A stretch of DNA of 55,600 nt from Limnothrix sp. RL_2_0 (GCA_012033055.1 JAAUPR010000001.1:1-55600); one strand, 5' to 3'; counted from the first letter of the stretch, positions 1 through 10,578 are shown. The notes: a model not told the origin generated them from the letters alone. Translations and numbers: made by a program.

Positions 1-2
1 AA

Positions 3-545
3 TCATAGCCCAAGACGTAATTGTTGGAGCTGTTGCTGAACCTTTGGGTCAAGGCCATTAAAGAGATGTCTGCCCCGTTTTGATTGGCTAGTTTTACTGT
101 GATCGCGCGATCGCCGACTAGCAGCCAAGACCTCAGATTGTAATTTTAAAGAAGACATCCATTCAGCCCCATAACCGACTACCGTGTGGCGTTGAGCTTG
201 GTCCGTGGTGGCAACAATAATGCGGGAAGGCAAGGTATAAACGTTACGAAAACTAGCGCAGGCTCTCTCTATATATGTGTCGGCAGTTTCAGAAAAAGCG
301 GTGTAGTAAACGGAAAGGAAAGGGGTATGTTCTTCTTCTTGGCTCGGCGTTTGTTGATACTGGGAATCAAAAACAACTTTTGTCTTGTAACAATGGTGTG
401 AGGCATAGTTAATCAGGGCTTCAACGAGTTCGTATCTGGCCATCTCTAGACCATGGCGATCGCGGGTAATTTTGAGATTATTCCAAGCGCCGATCACATT
501 GTAACCATCGACTAAGACAAGGGCTTCGGGGGATTGGGATTTCAT
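3..545 (-). CDS. NYN-domain (YacP/Rae1-like) endoribonuclease family protein
   Basis: A complete 180-residue protein whose stop codon lies at the window edge. The N-terminus has the NYN nuclease opening strand LVLVDGYNVIG (residues 9-19), with Asp13 and Asn16 expected at the metal site. Further acidic positions follow in FDSQ and ETADTYIERA, and the strand IIVATTDQAQR completes the PIN-like fold. Length and motif order match the YacP family. Bacillus Rae1, a member, cleaves mRNA on the ribosome; that this protein does so is inference. It is a single-domain cytoplasmic protein with no signal peptide. A gap of about 225 bp separates it from the next gene on the same strand, so co-transcription is uncertain. 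Confidence 0.85.
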   Translation of the reverse strand: MKSQSPEALVLVDGYNVIGAWNNLKITRDRHGLEMARYELVEALINYASHHCYKTKVVFDSQYQQTPSQEEEHTPFLSVYYTAFSETADTYIERACASFRNVYTLPSRIIVATTDQAQRHTVVGYGAEWMSSLKLQSEVLAASRRSRDHSKTSQSKRGRHLFNGLDPKVQQQLQQLRLGL

Positions 546-771
546 GACTCAACTGTTAACCTCCGTACTAAATGTTTAAAAAATCTTAATAGATATTTTA
601 CCCTAAGAAATTTTCAGGTGCTGTGGCAAAAGCAACCGTTCCTGTGCGACGAAGAATTTCCACCCCATTTTTTCGCGGCTAAACCTAATTTCTATTTGTC
701 TACCTTTCTCAGGGATATGCCGAAGGCAGAGGGAGCCTCGATCAGTTGTTGTATTCGTTACTCAAAAAACC

Positions 772-2004
772 TTAATTAACAGTATCCAACTGGGCAAAAA
801 GCTCCTCCGCCCTAGTTTGCATCGCCTCGGCAATATCCCGCAGATCTTCGCGATTATTTAAATAAGCTTCAAGGGCATTCAGGGGATTGAGAGATTGACC
901 AACACCCAGCTCCGGTAAACGTGGTCGAGAAAGTTGACTGACTAATTCCGCTTGGATGGCAATTTGGTGAGCATCATTAAGAGCTTCCCGCAAAGTTTTG
1001 AGATTAACCGATTCAATTTGTTCAGAACGTAATTTATAAATCAGGCGCACAACTGCATCTTTGATCCCAGCTTTTTTGATTTTTTTGACAATTGTTTCTT
1101 CAGGATTTTCGGCTTCGCTGACATCAATTTTTAGCGTGAGAAATTTTCGCACAGGTAATGGCACAAATTCCCAATCCGCTTTTCCTTTTTCCAGATCGAG
1201 CATGATGTAGCCTTTGTCTTCTTTTTCTTCGCTAAAATCCACCCGCTCAATACTGCCGGGATAAATGATCGGTGGGTTATTTTCGGGGTTGAGATTCTGG
1301 TGGCGGTGGACATGGCCGAGGGCGACGTAATCCAGTTCGGGGCGGCTCAGGTAAGCGATGGGAATATTGAACCCTTTACCTACAGCGAGAAATCTTTCGG
1401 CGCCAAGGTTGGCACGATCAGCCATGAGATGACCCACGAGAATTGCCGGAATATTTGGGTCAAGGCGACGGATCTCCGCTTCGAGGATGGGCTTCAGTTT
1501 TTCGAGCAAAATATCGTGGATTTCGGCTAGGGTTTTGCTTTCAGTTTGCTGCCGGGTGAGGAGGGTGGACTGGTTAATCCACGGCAGGGTGATAATTTGT
1601 AATGGGCCTTTTTCGAGCTGGAGTAGATGGGTGGTCAGGCGATCGCCGACGATAAAACCGGGCACGGCAAGGGTGCGATAAATGCTGAGACTTGCGCCGC
1701 CACTGCCTTGGGAATATTGATCATGGTTCCCGACGAGGAGGACTGCGGGGATATTTGCATCGGCGAGGCGACGGAATTGGGCAGCAAAAGCCTCTTGGAC
1801 GTAGGGGGGTGGGGTGGCATCAGGAAAAGCATCTCCGGCAAATATGACGAGATCTACTGATTCGGCGATCGCCCGATCCATGCATAGGCCCAAGGTTTTA
1901 TCAAAGTCTTCGAGGCGAGAATTAATACCTGTTTCACTGTTGACCTGACCATGGGAAAAGCCACTGCCCATGTGGATATCTGCCAGATGGAGAATTTTAA
2001 ACAT
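772..2004 (-). CDS. sbcD: SbcD-like metallophosphoesterase / DNA repair exonuclease
   Basis: A 410-residue calcineurin-like phosphoesterase. The five phosphoesterase motifs occur in order: LADIHMGS near the start, FAGDAFPD, GNHDQYS (the GNHD signature), GHLMAD and LGHVHRHQ, which together bind two metal ions. The capping region and length fit the SbcD/Mre11 type, the nuclease subunit that works with an SbcC ATPase to trim hairpins and DNA ends. No sbcC is in the window, which is common in cyanobacteria. The start is the ATG before FKILHLADIH, which puts the first metal motif at the usual distance from the N-terminus. A terminator lies between this gene and hemB, so it should have its own promoter. 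Confidence 0.88.
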   Translation of the reverse strand: MFKILHLADIHMGSGFSHGQVNSETGINSRLEDFDKTLGLCMDRAIAESVDLVIFAGDAFPDATPPPYVQEAFAAQFRRLADANIPAVLLVGNHDQYSQGSGGASLSIYRTLAVPGFIVGDRLTTHLLQLEKGPLQIITLPWINQSTLLTRQQTESKTLAEIHDILLEKLKPILEAEIRRLDPNIPAILVGHLMADRANLGAERFLAVGKGFNIPIAYLSRPELDYVALGHVHRHQNLNPENNPPIIYPGSIERVDFSEEKEDKGYIMLDLEKGKADWEFVPLPVRKFLTLKIDVSEAENPEETIVKKIKKAGIKDAVVRLIYKLRSEQIESVNLKTLREALNDAHQIAIQAELVSQLSRPRLPELGVGQSLNPLNALEAYLNNREDLRDIAEAMQTRAEELFAQLDTVN

Positions 2005-2050
2005 TGACCTATTTTGCCCAGTTTCTATAGGTTTAACCTTAACTTAGACC

Positions 2051-2079
2051 GAAAAAAAGAGCGCTGTATAAAACGCCCT
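2051..2079 (-). terminator. Intrinsic terminator after hemB
   Basis: On the minus strand a six-pair stem (AGGGCG with CGCTCT, one G-U pair) encloses a ten-base loop and is followed by seven T. It lies 37 bases past the hemB stop and just before sbcD. Confidence 0.7.
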
Positions 2080-2115
2080 TACAAATAATTTGTTGATCTC
2101 AATTAATCCGAGTGA

Positions 2116-3099
2116 TTATTCAGCCAGCCAACGGACTGCATCCTTGGCGTGATAGGTCAGAATCAAATCTGCGCCTGCTCGCTTAAAACTAGTGAGGGTT
2201 TCGAGAACCACTTTTTTCTCATCGATCCAACCATTGAGGGCGGCAGCTTTCACCATCGAATATTCGCCGGAAACGTTATAGGCAGCGACGGGCAAATTAG
2301 TCATTTCTTTGATGCGGCAAATGATATCCATGTAGGACAAAGCGGGTTTGACCATCACAAAATCTGCGCCTTCCATGATGTCTAGTTCGACTTCTTTGAG
2401 GGCTTCGCGGGAGTTGGCGGGATCCATTTGATAGGTGCGGCGATCGCCAAATTGGGGGGCAGACTCAGCCGCATCGCGGAAAGGGCCGTAGTAACCAGAA
2501 GAATATTTCGCAGAATAGGCCATGATCGGCGTATCTTGAAAACCCGCGTCATCCAAACCTTCACGAATAGCCGCAACAAAACCATCCATCATGCCGGAGG
2601 GCGCAATGATATCAGCCCCGGCTTTAGCTTGGGAAACCGCCGTTTTTTTCAGTAATTCGAGGGTGGGATCGTTCAACACACGACCAGTTAGATCTCCCGT
2701 TTCGAGGTAGCCACAGTGACCGTGGGGCGTATATTCACAGAGGCAAGTGTCGGCGATGACAGTCATTTCTGGGATTGCTTCTTTGATCGCTGTCGATGCC
2801 TTTTGAACAATGCCACAATCGTGCCATGCACCCGTCGCTTCCACGTCTTTATCGGTGGGGATCCCGAACAAAATGACCGCAGGAATACCCAGTTCCCAAA
2901 CTTCTTTGGCTTCATCCACAATCTTGTCAACAGAAAGCTGATATACGCCGGGCATTGAGACGACTTCTTTGGAAAAAGATTCCCCGGGGACGGCAAACAA
3001 TGGGTAGATCATGTCATTCGCGGTCAGGGTATTTTCCTGCACCATACGGCGTAGGGACTCACTCTGGCGAAGACGACGGGGGCGCGTGGAGGGAAACAT
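2116..3099 (-). CDS. hemB: Delta-aminolevulinic acid dehydratase (porphobilinogen synthase)
   Basis: A 327-residue enzyme that joins two 5-aminolevulinate molecules into porphobilinogen, the first shared step towards chlorophyll, haem and bilins. Full family length. The zinc-site triad is visible in [14 protein letters not shown] (C-x-C-x7-C). The two active-site lysines are in AYSAKYSS and in [10 protein letters not shown], where the second forms the Schiff base. The start is ATG before [10 protein letters not shown], the usual family N-terminus. It has its own terminator and is cytoplasmic. The intact Cys triad points to a zinc-dependent rather than a magnesium-only type. Confidence 0.97.
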   Translation of the reverse strand: MFPSTRPRRLRQSESLRRMVQENTLTANDMIYPLFAVPGESFSKEVVSMPGVYQLSVDKIVDEAKEVWELGIPAVILFGIPTDKDVEATGAWHDCGIVQKASTAIKEAIPEMTVIADTCLCEYTPHGHCGYLETGDLTGRVLNDPTLELLKKTAVSQAKAGADIIAPSGMMDGFVAAIREGLDDAGFQDTPIMAYSAKYSSGYYGPFRDAAESAPQFGDRRTYQMDPANSREALKEVELDIMEGADFVMVKPALSYMDIICRIKEMTNLPVAAYNVSGEYSMVKAAALNGWIDEKKVVLETLTSFKRAGADLILTYHAKDAVRWLAE

Positions 3100-3243
3100 A
3101 GGTACTAAATCTTATTAAATCTACAAATAAAAATGACTGCTGAATAGTTTACGGCGATCGCCCTAACCCCTTACATAAACGTAACAGTCCTCAATGATTT
3201 GCAATGGTTTTGAAGTGTCCTATGCTCCCAAACTAAAAGCGTT

Positions 3244-3660
3244 TTATAAACATTGGCCGAAGAGATCATTGCCGCGCTGACAGAGCCAGATTTTTTGAAT
3301 GTCTACGACTTGCCACTGACCCAGCTCATCTTTTTCTACAAGGATAAAAAATTGGTGACCCCGTACGGAGTCGTCTAAAAAGCCTTCTTGGGTGATGGCG
3401 ATTTGGGCTTGGTTAAGGGTTTCGGCGGAACTATGCTCAATTTCGATAGTTTCTTTCCAAGTGCTGGAGTCTACGTAACCTTTTTCTCTGGCAGCGGCTA
3501 GGGCAACGCCGAGGGGATGTTGTGGCTCGATATAAGTGACTTCTTCGTAGCTAACATTTTGTCCGGCTTGGCTAATGATTTTGGGCAATAATCCTAGGCT
3601 ACTGAAGGCGATCGCCCCAAAGGTTATAAGAGCGAATTGTTGAGGTTTTAATGAGAGCAT
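3244..3660 (-). CDS. Small membrane-anchored or secreted hypothetical protein
   Basis: 138 residues with no recognised domain. Residues 8-30 are hydrophobic (FALITFGAIAFSSLGLLP) and could be a signal anchor or an uncleaved signal peptide. The rest is a soluble mixed alpha/beta region with one Cys pair near the end (WLCQRG and GQCL), which could form a disulfide outside the cytoplasm. The phrase AITQEGFLDDSVRG and a following HQFFILVEK strand read like a real domain. It stands alone between hemB and the divergent adhesin-like gene. Confidence 0.7.
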   Translation of the reverse strand: MLSLKPQQFALITFGAIAFSSLGLLPKIISQAGQNVSYEEVTYIEPQHPLGVALAAAREKGYVDSSTWKETIEIEHSSAETLNQAQIAITQEGFLDDSVRGHQFFILVEKDELGQWQVVDIQKIWLCQRGNDLFGQCL

Positions 3661-3920
3661 TGTTGTTCCAAATTAAAGGTGCTTGCTCTAATATTATTCG
3701 TCAGTATTGACGCTAATTTCGGAAAGTTAAGAAAAAAACTCGCTAAACGGGGCGATCGCCAGACGGATCTATTCATTCACTTTTCTATAACTTTCAACAA
3801 AAAAAAGAGGTCGGAGCCGAGTCAAGCTCTAAATTAAATGTCGTTTTAAGCGTAAATCATTCAAAAAAGAGAATCTATGCTGAAATAGTTAAACATTGCA
3901 AGTCTATTTAGACATCCTCT

Positions 3921-6895
3921 ATGAATCTCCACTGTTTGGCTAAAACCACCGCATATTTAACTTTATTCATTAGCCAAGCTAGCCTTGCCCAGACGAAGTT
4001 TCAAGCAGAAACTATTTCAACAGAATCCATACTCTTGACCCAAGTGCCAGAGGAAAAAGCGATCCTCAGAACAGTGAAAAATCGTTTTGGCGGACAGTTC
4101 ACCACCGGAGCCGGAGTGGGTTACGAGAGTTCTTTTGGCAGTATCTCCGGCTTTATTCCCTTGCTGCAAATGCCGGGTCAGGAATTATTTTATTTTGATG
4201 GTCGTCTAAATTTCGATACAGAAGACGCGAATCCCAGCGGGAGTGCCCTAGTTGGATATCGTCAATATTCTCCAGAATTGAATGTTGTATTCGGTGGCTA
4301 CATTGGCACAGACCTCCGCGAAACGGATCGGAAAAACACTTTTTCTCAAATTGGCGTCGGTTTTGAAGCCTTGGGAGATCCATGGGAAATACGCGCTAAT
4401 GCTTATATCCCTGTCGGAGATAGACGAGAGGTCATCGGCGAGAGTGTCATTCTTGACGCAGCCAGTTTGAATTTTCAAAATCATTTTTTGCTTTACGATG
4501 CCACCCAAAGCAAAGTCTACGAAGAGTCTCTGATGGGGTTGGAGATGGAAGGGGGAATTCGTTTATTGGACTGGGCTGGTGGTGATCTGCGGGGTTATTT
4601 AGGGACTTATTTGTACGACACGCCCAATGGTTCGGGATTTATTGGTTTTAATAGTCGTTTGCTCGCCCGCATTTCGGATAATTTCAGTACTGGTCTCTCG
4701 CTCTCTGCGGATGGGCAGTTTGGGACAAATTTAGTTTTTACCGTCGGCGCATCTTTTGGTGGTAATGCTCCAGCGACCAGGGATCAAACCCTTGATGAGT
4801 CTATTCTGGCTCGCTTGGGGGATAATCTGTCTCGTCGAAGTAATGTGGCGGTGCGGCAAGTAACGGAGGCGATCGCCCTCAATGATCTGAAGGTAACAAA
4901 TCCCGTGACCGGTGATCCTTAGTATTTTGTTCATGTTTCGCCGGGCGGCAATTCTGATGGCACTTTTGAGGATCCCTTTGGCACAATGCCTGAGGCGATC
5001 GCCGCAGCACCTTCGGATCCCGATACGATTATTTATGTCGATGATTTCGTCACAACACCGGGCGATTTTACTATTCCAAACTTTGTGCAAGTCCGATCCC
5101 GAGGGCCAGAGCAGAGGCTTGACACCAACGAGCTAGGCAATATTCAAATTCCGCTATCCGGCAACAGAACTTCCCCTTTGATTAATGGCACGGTCACCAT
5201 GGGGAATGACACCGTTCTCTCCGGTTTGACCATTACCCCTCCTGCGGGACAAAGTGCTGTGGTGGCAGATGGCATTACAAACGCATCCATCCTTGACAAC
5301 ATTATCGAGAATTTAGACTTCGCGACTGGTGCTCCGCCAAATTTTCGTTTCGATGGTGCAATCCAAATTGCCAACACCACGGGAACAGTAGAAATCGCGA
5401 GAAATACTATTCGGAATATCAACGACACGGCTAACGGATATGTCAGCGGTATTGAAGTCACCAACATCACCGGAAATGTGGCGATCGCCGACAACACAAT
5501 CGAAGATATTAACTTTGGTGGAAATGAGGATAGTGCTGGGATCTTTATTGATGAATTTTCTGATGTAGGGCAAGCCACTATTTCCATAACGGGCAACACG
5601 ATTAGCCGTACTAACGCTTACGGGATTTATGCCACATACATCGATAATGATGCGAATGTCACTCTAGAGATTATTTCGAATCAGATTACTGATATAGCCA
5701 ATGAAGCAGGCATTTATGTTGGGGATATTGAAGATAAGGCGATCGCCAATATTACTATTGCCAACAATATTCTGACTAATATCAATGATGATGATGGCAT
5801 CGATTTTGCTTATATTTATGGTGATGCGATAGCAAATATAAGTATTTCAAACAACACTCTAACTAACATTAATGATGATGGTATTGATTTTGATGGTATT
5901 GAAGGTAATGCCAACGCGACTATCACTGTCTCAAACAATAATCTGACTAACATCGGTGAAGATGGCATTGATTTTGCGGATATCTATGGCGAGGCGATCG
6001 CAAATATAAGTATTGCAAATAACACGCTAACTAACATTAGTTACGACGGCATTACTTTTGCTTATATTTATGATGATGCGACAGCGAATATAAACATTGC
6101 AAATAACACCCTAACTAACATCAGTTATGATGCGATTTACTTCGATGATATTGAAGATAATGCCAACGCTACTATCACTATTACAAACAATACAATTGAT
6201 GGCAATGCAGGCACAACAGATGATGGTATTGAATTCTTCTATATTGAAAATAATGCGATCGCCAACACTACTGTTACGGGCAACAGGATAACGGGAGTCG
6301 ATAATGATGCCATTTACTTCGGTGATTTTGAAGATGATGTCAATGCGACGATCATTGTTTCAGACAACATAATTGATGGTGCTGGAGGCATCACACGAGA
6401 TGGTATTGAATTTAGTTTTTTTGAAGATCAGCGATCGCCAATATTACGATTACGGGCAATAGGGTAACAGGGGTCGATGATGATGCAATTTATTTCGATG
6501 AGATTGAAAATGATGCCAATATTACTGTCATTGTCTCAGGCAATATAATTGATGGCGATGGTGGTATCACGCGCGATGGGATTGAATTTGACAACTTTGA
6601 AAATCAGGCGATCGCCACAATTACAATCACGGATAACTTACTTGCCAACCTAGCTAATGATGGCATCAACATAACACACACTAGCGTTCAAGATATGTGC
6701 CTAGCATTGACCGGCAATACTGTTACAAATCCGGGTAACTTTGGGTTTAACTTCACCAGTACAGGAGTGGGTAGTTTCCAAGTCTTAGATCGAGCAAATC
6801 TTTTGACAAATAATCTAGGTACTTTTAATCCCGGCGATATCACTATCAATGCTAATTTTACTAATGGTCTGACTGGTGTTGCTCCCTGTCCGTAA
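3921..6895 (+). pseudogene. Secreted beta-barrel / beta-helix adhesin-like protein, broken by one amber codon and one frameshift
   Basis: One gene reads through three segments. Segment 1 (3921-4922) starts with a signal peptide (cleavage likely after ISQASLA), then a glycine- and aromatic-rich region (GAGVGYESSFG, LVGYRQYS, FNSRLLARIS) that looks like an outer-membrane barrel of inverse-autotransporter type. It stops at a TAG at 4920-4922. The same frame continues as YFVHVSPGGNSDGTFEDP, a typical opening of a right-handed beta-helix. The helix has 28-residue coils of the form ANISIANNTLTNI...DGIDF. Near 6431 one G is missing from CAG(G)CGATCGCC; after it the frame moves by one and the helix continues to a TAA at 6893-6895, ending GVAPCP. 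Repaired, the protein has about 990 residues. It may be a cell-surface adhesin. Whether the lesions are real or sequencing errors is open. Confidence 0.8.
5739..6660 (+). repeat. Tandem 84-bp coding repeats (28-residue beta-helix coils)
   Basis: About ten imperfect repeats of roughly 84 bp encode coils with the pattern NITIANNTLTNI, then D-D/Y-D-G-I-x-F, then a short Tyr/Ile/Glu turn. Many coils begin with a HIP1-like GCGATCGC or its decayed form GCGATAGC or GCGACAGC, so HIP1 sits in register with the protein repeat. Such arrays can gain or lose units by recombination. Confidence 0.8.
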
Positions 6896-6896
6896 T

Positions 6897-6920
6897 AAAA
6901 GGAAATTCACCTTTTTTATT
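6897..6920 (+). terminator. Probable terminator after the adhesin gene
   Basis: AAAAGG and CCTTTT form a six-pair AT-rich stem with a seven-base loop and a T run, starting right after the TAA. Confidence 0.45.
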
Positions 6921-6989
6921 CAATGGTCTAGATCTCCCATTTTCTCTTCCGAATAACTAGCCATCAAAAATCCACAATAGTACGTCTGC

Positions 6990-8111
6990 ATGACTTCACC
7001 GCTAGATAATCTTTCACCAGAAAATATCCAAACAAAACTCAAAAGTACCCATAGTATTAACTTCCCTCGACTATTAGCTAAGGGCAATGTTTCTCTGGTG
7101 GTTTCTACTTATCAAGCCGGGCAATTAATTGTTTTCCGTACTGATGAGACGGGTCTGAATACCCATTTTGTTAGTTTTAAAAAACCCATGGGTTTAGCTG
7201 CAAATCGTACTCGCATTGCCTTAGGTACTCAGAATGCAATTACTGAGTTTTACAACATGCCTTCTGCTGCCGCAAAATTGAAACCTGCTGGCAAGTATGA
7301 TAGCTGCTATCTTCACCGCAATACTCAGATCACTGGCAATATTGATATCCACGAAATGGACTGGGCTGGAGAAGAACTTTGGTTTGTGAATACTCGTTTT
7401 TCTTGTCTTTGTACGATTGACCCAGCTTATAGTTTTCGGCCTCGGTGGCAGCCGCCTTTTATCTCAACCATTGCCCCCGAAGATCGTTGTCACCTGAATG
7501 GGTTAGCGGTTGTTGGCGATCGCCCGAAATATGTCACTGCTCTTGGAGAAACAAATAAACCGAGGGGTTGGCGTGAGAACAAGGCAAATGGTGGAATTAT
7601 TATCGATGGGGAGACCAATGAAATTATTTGTCGTGGTTTGTCGATGCCCCACTCACCCCGCTGGTATCGAGAAAAATTGTGGGTTTTAGAATCTGGTAAT
7701 GGCAGTTTAGCAACGGTGGATCTCGCGACGGGGAAAGTAGAAACGGTGGCAACTTTTCCGGGATTTACCCGTGGCTTAGTTTTTGCTGGAAATTTGGCGT
7801 TTATTGGGTTATCTCAAGTTCGAGAAACCGCGATTTTCAGTGGATTACCTCTCACTGATCGCCTAGAAGAACGTATTTCTGGTGTCTGGGTCGTAAATAT
7901 TGATACAGGTAAAATGGTTGCCTATTCACGTTTTGATGGATCTGTGCGCGAAATATTTGGAGTGGGTCTTTTGCCACAAACTCGTTTCCCAGAAATCATG
8001 TTGGGAGATCATGAAATACTTGATGCTTCCTATGCTTTGTCTGATGAAGTTCTGAAGAAAATATTGAATGAGCCGCGACTGGAGGAAATTAATAAAAGTA
8101 GTAAGAATTAG
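6990..8111 (+). CDS. TIGR03032 family protein (conserved, function unknown)
   Basis: 373 residues matching the TIGR03032 family, often found in cyanobacteria and proteobacteria. Recognisable stretches are VVSTYQAGQLIVFR near residue 37, IDIHEMDW and ELWFVNTRFSCL in the middle, and LSMPHSPRWY and LWVLESGNGSL further on. The alternating short strands and glycines suggest a beta-propeller; that is inference. There is no signal peptide, so it is probably cytoplasmic. It begins 94 bp after the broken adhesin gene on the same strand, with a possible terminator between, and converges on ruvA. No reaction is known for the family. Confidence 0.85.
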   Translation: MTSPLDNLSPENIQTKLKSTHSINFPRLLAKGNVSLVVSTYQAGQLIVFRTDETGLNTHFVSFKKPMGLAANRTRIALGTQNAITEFYNMPSAAAKLKPAGKYDSCYLHRNTQITGNIDIHEMDWAGEELWFVNTRFSCLCTIDPAYSFRPRWQPPFISTIAPEDRCHLNGLAVVGDRPKYVTALGETNKPRGWRENKANGGIIIDGETNEIICRGLSMPHSPRWYREKLWVLESGNGSLATVDLATGKVETVATFPGFTRGLVFAGNLAFIGLSQVRETAIFSGLPLTDRLEERISGVWVVNIDTGKMVAYSRFDGSVREIFGVGLLPQTRFPEIMLGDHEILDASYALSDEVLKKILNEPRLEEINKSSKN

Positions 8112-8161
8112 GCTTTTCATCGTGAATAAAATTAAAATTATCGATACTGAGTTACAGAAAT

Positions 8162-8794
8162 TTATTCCTGACTCAAAAGGGCGATCGCCTGTCTGATCCA
8201 TTCATCGGCATTCGGATTTTTTTGTAACAGCGAGTCTTGACTAAGATGATTCACCGCCCCCGCAATCTCGCCGTGGTCATAGCCCAACGCCAAAAGCGTC
8301 ATCTCTAAATCCTCAAAAATATCCGCTTGGGGAGAATTCACATCAGCCAACGGTAAACCCGTATGTTCCCGCCACTGAGATAATTTTGTCCGCAATTCCA
8401 GCGCGATTCGTTCCGCAGTTTTTTTGCCCACCCCCGGCGCTTTTGCCAGTAATTTATGATTTTCTGTGATAATTGCCTGCACCAATTCCGCCAGAGATAA
8501 AGTATCGAGTAGGGCGATCGCCGACTGTGCCCCGATACCTGTCACCCCAATCAATTGCCGAAACAAATCCCGTTCCGCCAGCGACTCAAACCCAAACAAC
8601 GTCACCGCATCTTCCCGCTGTTGATAATGAATAAAAACCTGTAATAGCCCCTCATCCGCCATCGAAATCCCCTGCGCCACCCGCCCCGGAATCTGAATTT
8701 CGTAACCAATGCCCCCCACCTCCAAAATCAAAAAAGCCCGATTCTGTACATTTCTTTGGACGGCGATCGCCTTACCCTTGAGATAGCTAAACAT
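8162..8794 (-). CDS. ruvA: Holliday junction branch migration protein RuvA
   Basis: RuvA binds four-way DNA junctions as a tetramer and loads the RuvB helicase. With the start at the ATG before FSYLKGKAIAV the protein has 210 residues, the usual size; an upstream in-frame ATG would add 12 residues unlike the family. The order is an OB-fold domain (about 1-65), two helix-hairpin-helix motifs (LIGVTGIGAQSA and KAPGVGKKTAERIALELR), a linker, and a small C-terminal domain that contacts RuvB (EDLEMTLLALGYDHGEIAGA). No ruvB or ruvC is in the window. It is convergent with the TIGR03032 gene. Confidence 0.95.
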   Translation of the reverse strand: MFSYLKGKAIAVQRNVQNRAFLILEVGGIGYEIQIPGRVAQGISMADEGLLQVFIHYQQREDAVTLFGFESLAERDLFRQLIGVTGIGAQSAIALLDTLSLAELVQAIITENHKLLAKAPGVGKKTAERIALELRTKLSQWREHTGLPLADVNSPQADIFEDLEMTLLALGYDHGEIAGAVNHLSQDSLLQKNPNADEWIRQAIALLSQE

Positions 8795-8917
8795 TGATTT
8801 CGCAAAAACGATTTCCCAAGATCTTCCCACATCCCAGATTAAATTTCCCCAGACTTCATGGGGCTAAAGAGAATATAACAGTACACTTTAACTAAAGCCT
8901 TTTTCTTTTCGCTAGCT

Positions 8918-10282
8918 ATGGCCGATTCTTCCCCCAGCTTTTCCAATCGCTCCCTTCCCCCCCAAAACATCGAAGCCGAAGAATCCATTCTTGGGGGAAT
9001 CCTGCTCGACCCCGAAGCCATGGGCAGAGTTGTAGATATCCTCGCCATCCAAGCCTTTTACGTCCAAGCCCACCGCCACATTTACCAAGGGCTACTCGTG
9101 CTCCACACCCAAGGGCAACCCACCGATCTAATGACCATCAGCACATGGCTCCAAGATCAAAACCTGTTTGAAAAAATTGGTGGTAGTGCTAAACTTGCCA
9201 GCCTCGTTGACCGCACCGTCTCTGCCGTAAACGTAGACCGATATTCCCAGCTCGTGATGGATAAATATGTCCGTCGCCAACTGATCGCTGGGGGCAATGA
9301 AATTATCGATCTCGGTTTCGATACCACCGTTGATCTCGAAGAAGTCCTCGATGAATCCGAGCAAAAAATCTTTCGCCTCACCCAAGAACGCCCCCAAGAA
9401 GGTCTCACTTCCATCGCCGAAACTATCGTTGAGACTTTTAACAATATTGAAGATCTGCACCAAGAATTAGCACTCCCCGGTTTAAGCTGTGGATTTTACG
9501 ATCTCGATGCCATGACTAGCGGTTTTCAGCGGTCGGACTTAGTAATTATTGCGGGTCGTCCCGCCATGGGAAAAACCAGTTTTGCCCTCAATGTCGCGGT
9601 CAATATTGCCAAAGAACATAAATTGCCTGTGGCCGTTTTTAGTTTAGAGATGTCCAAAGAGCAGTTAGTGCAACGTCTTCTTGCTGGGGAAGCCCAGATC
9701 GAAAGTAATCGCCTCCGGGCTGGTCGTTTAACTCAAACGGACATGGAGCCTCTCATTAATGCCGTCGAATCTTTATCTAATGTGCCTCTTTTTCTTGATG
9801 ACACTGCAAATTTAACTGTTGCCCAGATGCGATCGCAGGCCAGAAAATTGCAGGCAGAACAGGGCGGCAAACTCGGCGTGATTTTGATTGATTATTTGCA
9901 ACTCATGGAAGGCTCTAGCGAAAATCGTGTCCAAGAAATTTCTAAAATTACGCGATCGCTGAAAGGATTAGCCCGTGAATTAAACGTCCCAATTTTGGCT
10001 TTGTCCCAGCTCAGCCGTGGCGTTGAATCCCGCACCAACAAACGCCCGATGATGTCCGACTTACGGGAGTCCGGCTCCATTGAGCAGGATGCGGATTTGA
10101 TTATCATGCTCTACCGCGATAGCTATTACAACCCCGACTCTCCGGATCATGACCTTGCGGAAGTGATTATTACCAAACATCGGAATGGCCCCACGGGTAC
10201 AGTGAAATTGATTTTCCAACCAGAATTAACAAAATTTTTAAATCTCGCTAATGCAGGCAATGCCTATGCTCAAACCTATTAG
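8918..10282 (+). CDS. dnaB: Replicative DNA helicase DnaB
   Basis: 454 residues. DnaB is the ring helicase that unwinds DNA at the replication fork. The N-terminal domain starts with LPPQNIEAEESILGGILLD. The RecA-like ATPase domain carries Walker A in GRPAMGKTSFALN and Walker B in VILIDYLQLMEG, then the family motifs ILALSQLSRGVE and LRESGSIEQDAD. DnaB of several cyanobacteria carries an intein; this one is uninterrupted at the P-loop. It is divergent from ruvA, with a 120-bp gap holding both promoters. Confidence 0.97.
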   Translation: MADSSPSFSNRSLPPQNIEAEESILGGILLDPEAMGRVVDILAIQAFYVQAHRHIYQGLLVLHTQGQPTDLMTISTWLQDQNLFEKIGGSAKLASLVDRTVSAVNVDRYSQLVMDKYVRRQLIAGGNEIIDLGFDTTVDLEEVLDESEQKIFRLTQERPQEGLTSIAETIVETFNNIEDLHQELALPGLSCGFYDLDAMTSGFQRSDLVIIAGRPAMGKTSFALNVAVNIAKEHKLPVAVFSLEMSKEQLVQRLLAGEAQIESNRLRAGRLTQTDMEPLINAVESLSNVPLFLDDTANLTVAQMRSQARKLQAEQGGKLGVILIDYLQLMEGSSENRVQEISKITRSLKGLARELNVPILALSQLSRGVESRTNKRPMMSDLRESGSIEQDADLIIMLYRDSYYNPDSPDHDLAEVIITKHRNGPTGTVKLIFQPELTKFLNLANAGNAYAQTY

Positions 10283-10578
10283 CCAAGGTTGTGTTGATAA
10301 ACAGATAGTATCTTTCAGAATCTTTTGTGTGACATGGGTCGTTATTCTGGGAATTTTTTTTAATAGATACATCTATTTTTGAGGTCGAATGCTAAGATTT
10401 TGCTAGCATCAAGCAAAAAATATTTTCTACTAAATAAAGTTTTGCTGTTGTGAATGAATATCTGGTTAATTTGCAGTTCGTCAGCAGCATTTCACGGCTT
10501 AGACACAAAAAATAACTGCTTTTTTGACAGTAGTGCATCGAAAAGATCAACGATCTCAATAAACCTTTCTCTCTAAAC

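Noticed and set aside
5739-6660. CRISPR array
   Set aside because: The repeats are 84 bp, imperfect and in frame with a protein; there are no unique spacers and no cas genes.
8918-10282. Intein in dnaB
   Set aside because: The P-loop and all motifs are continuous and the length is normal.
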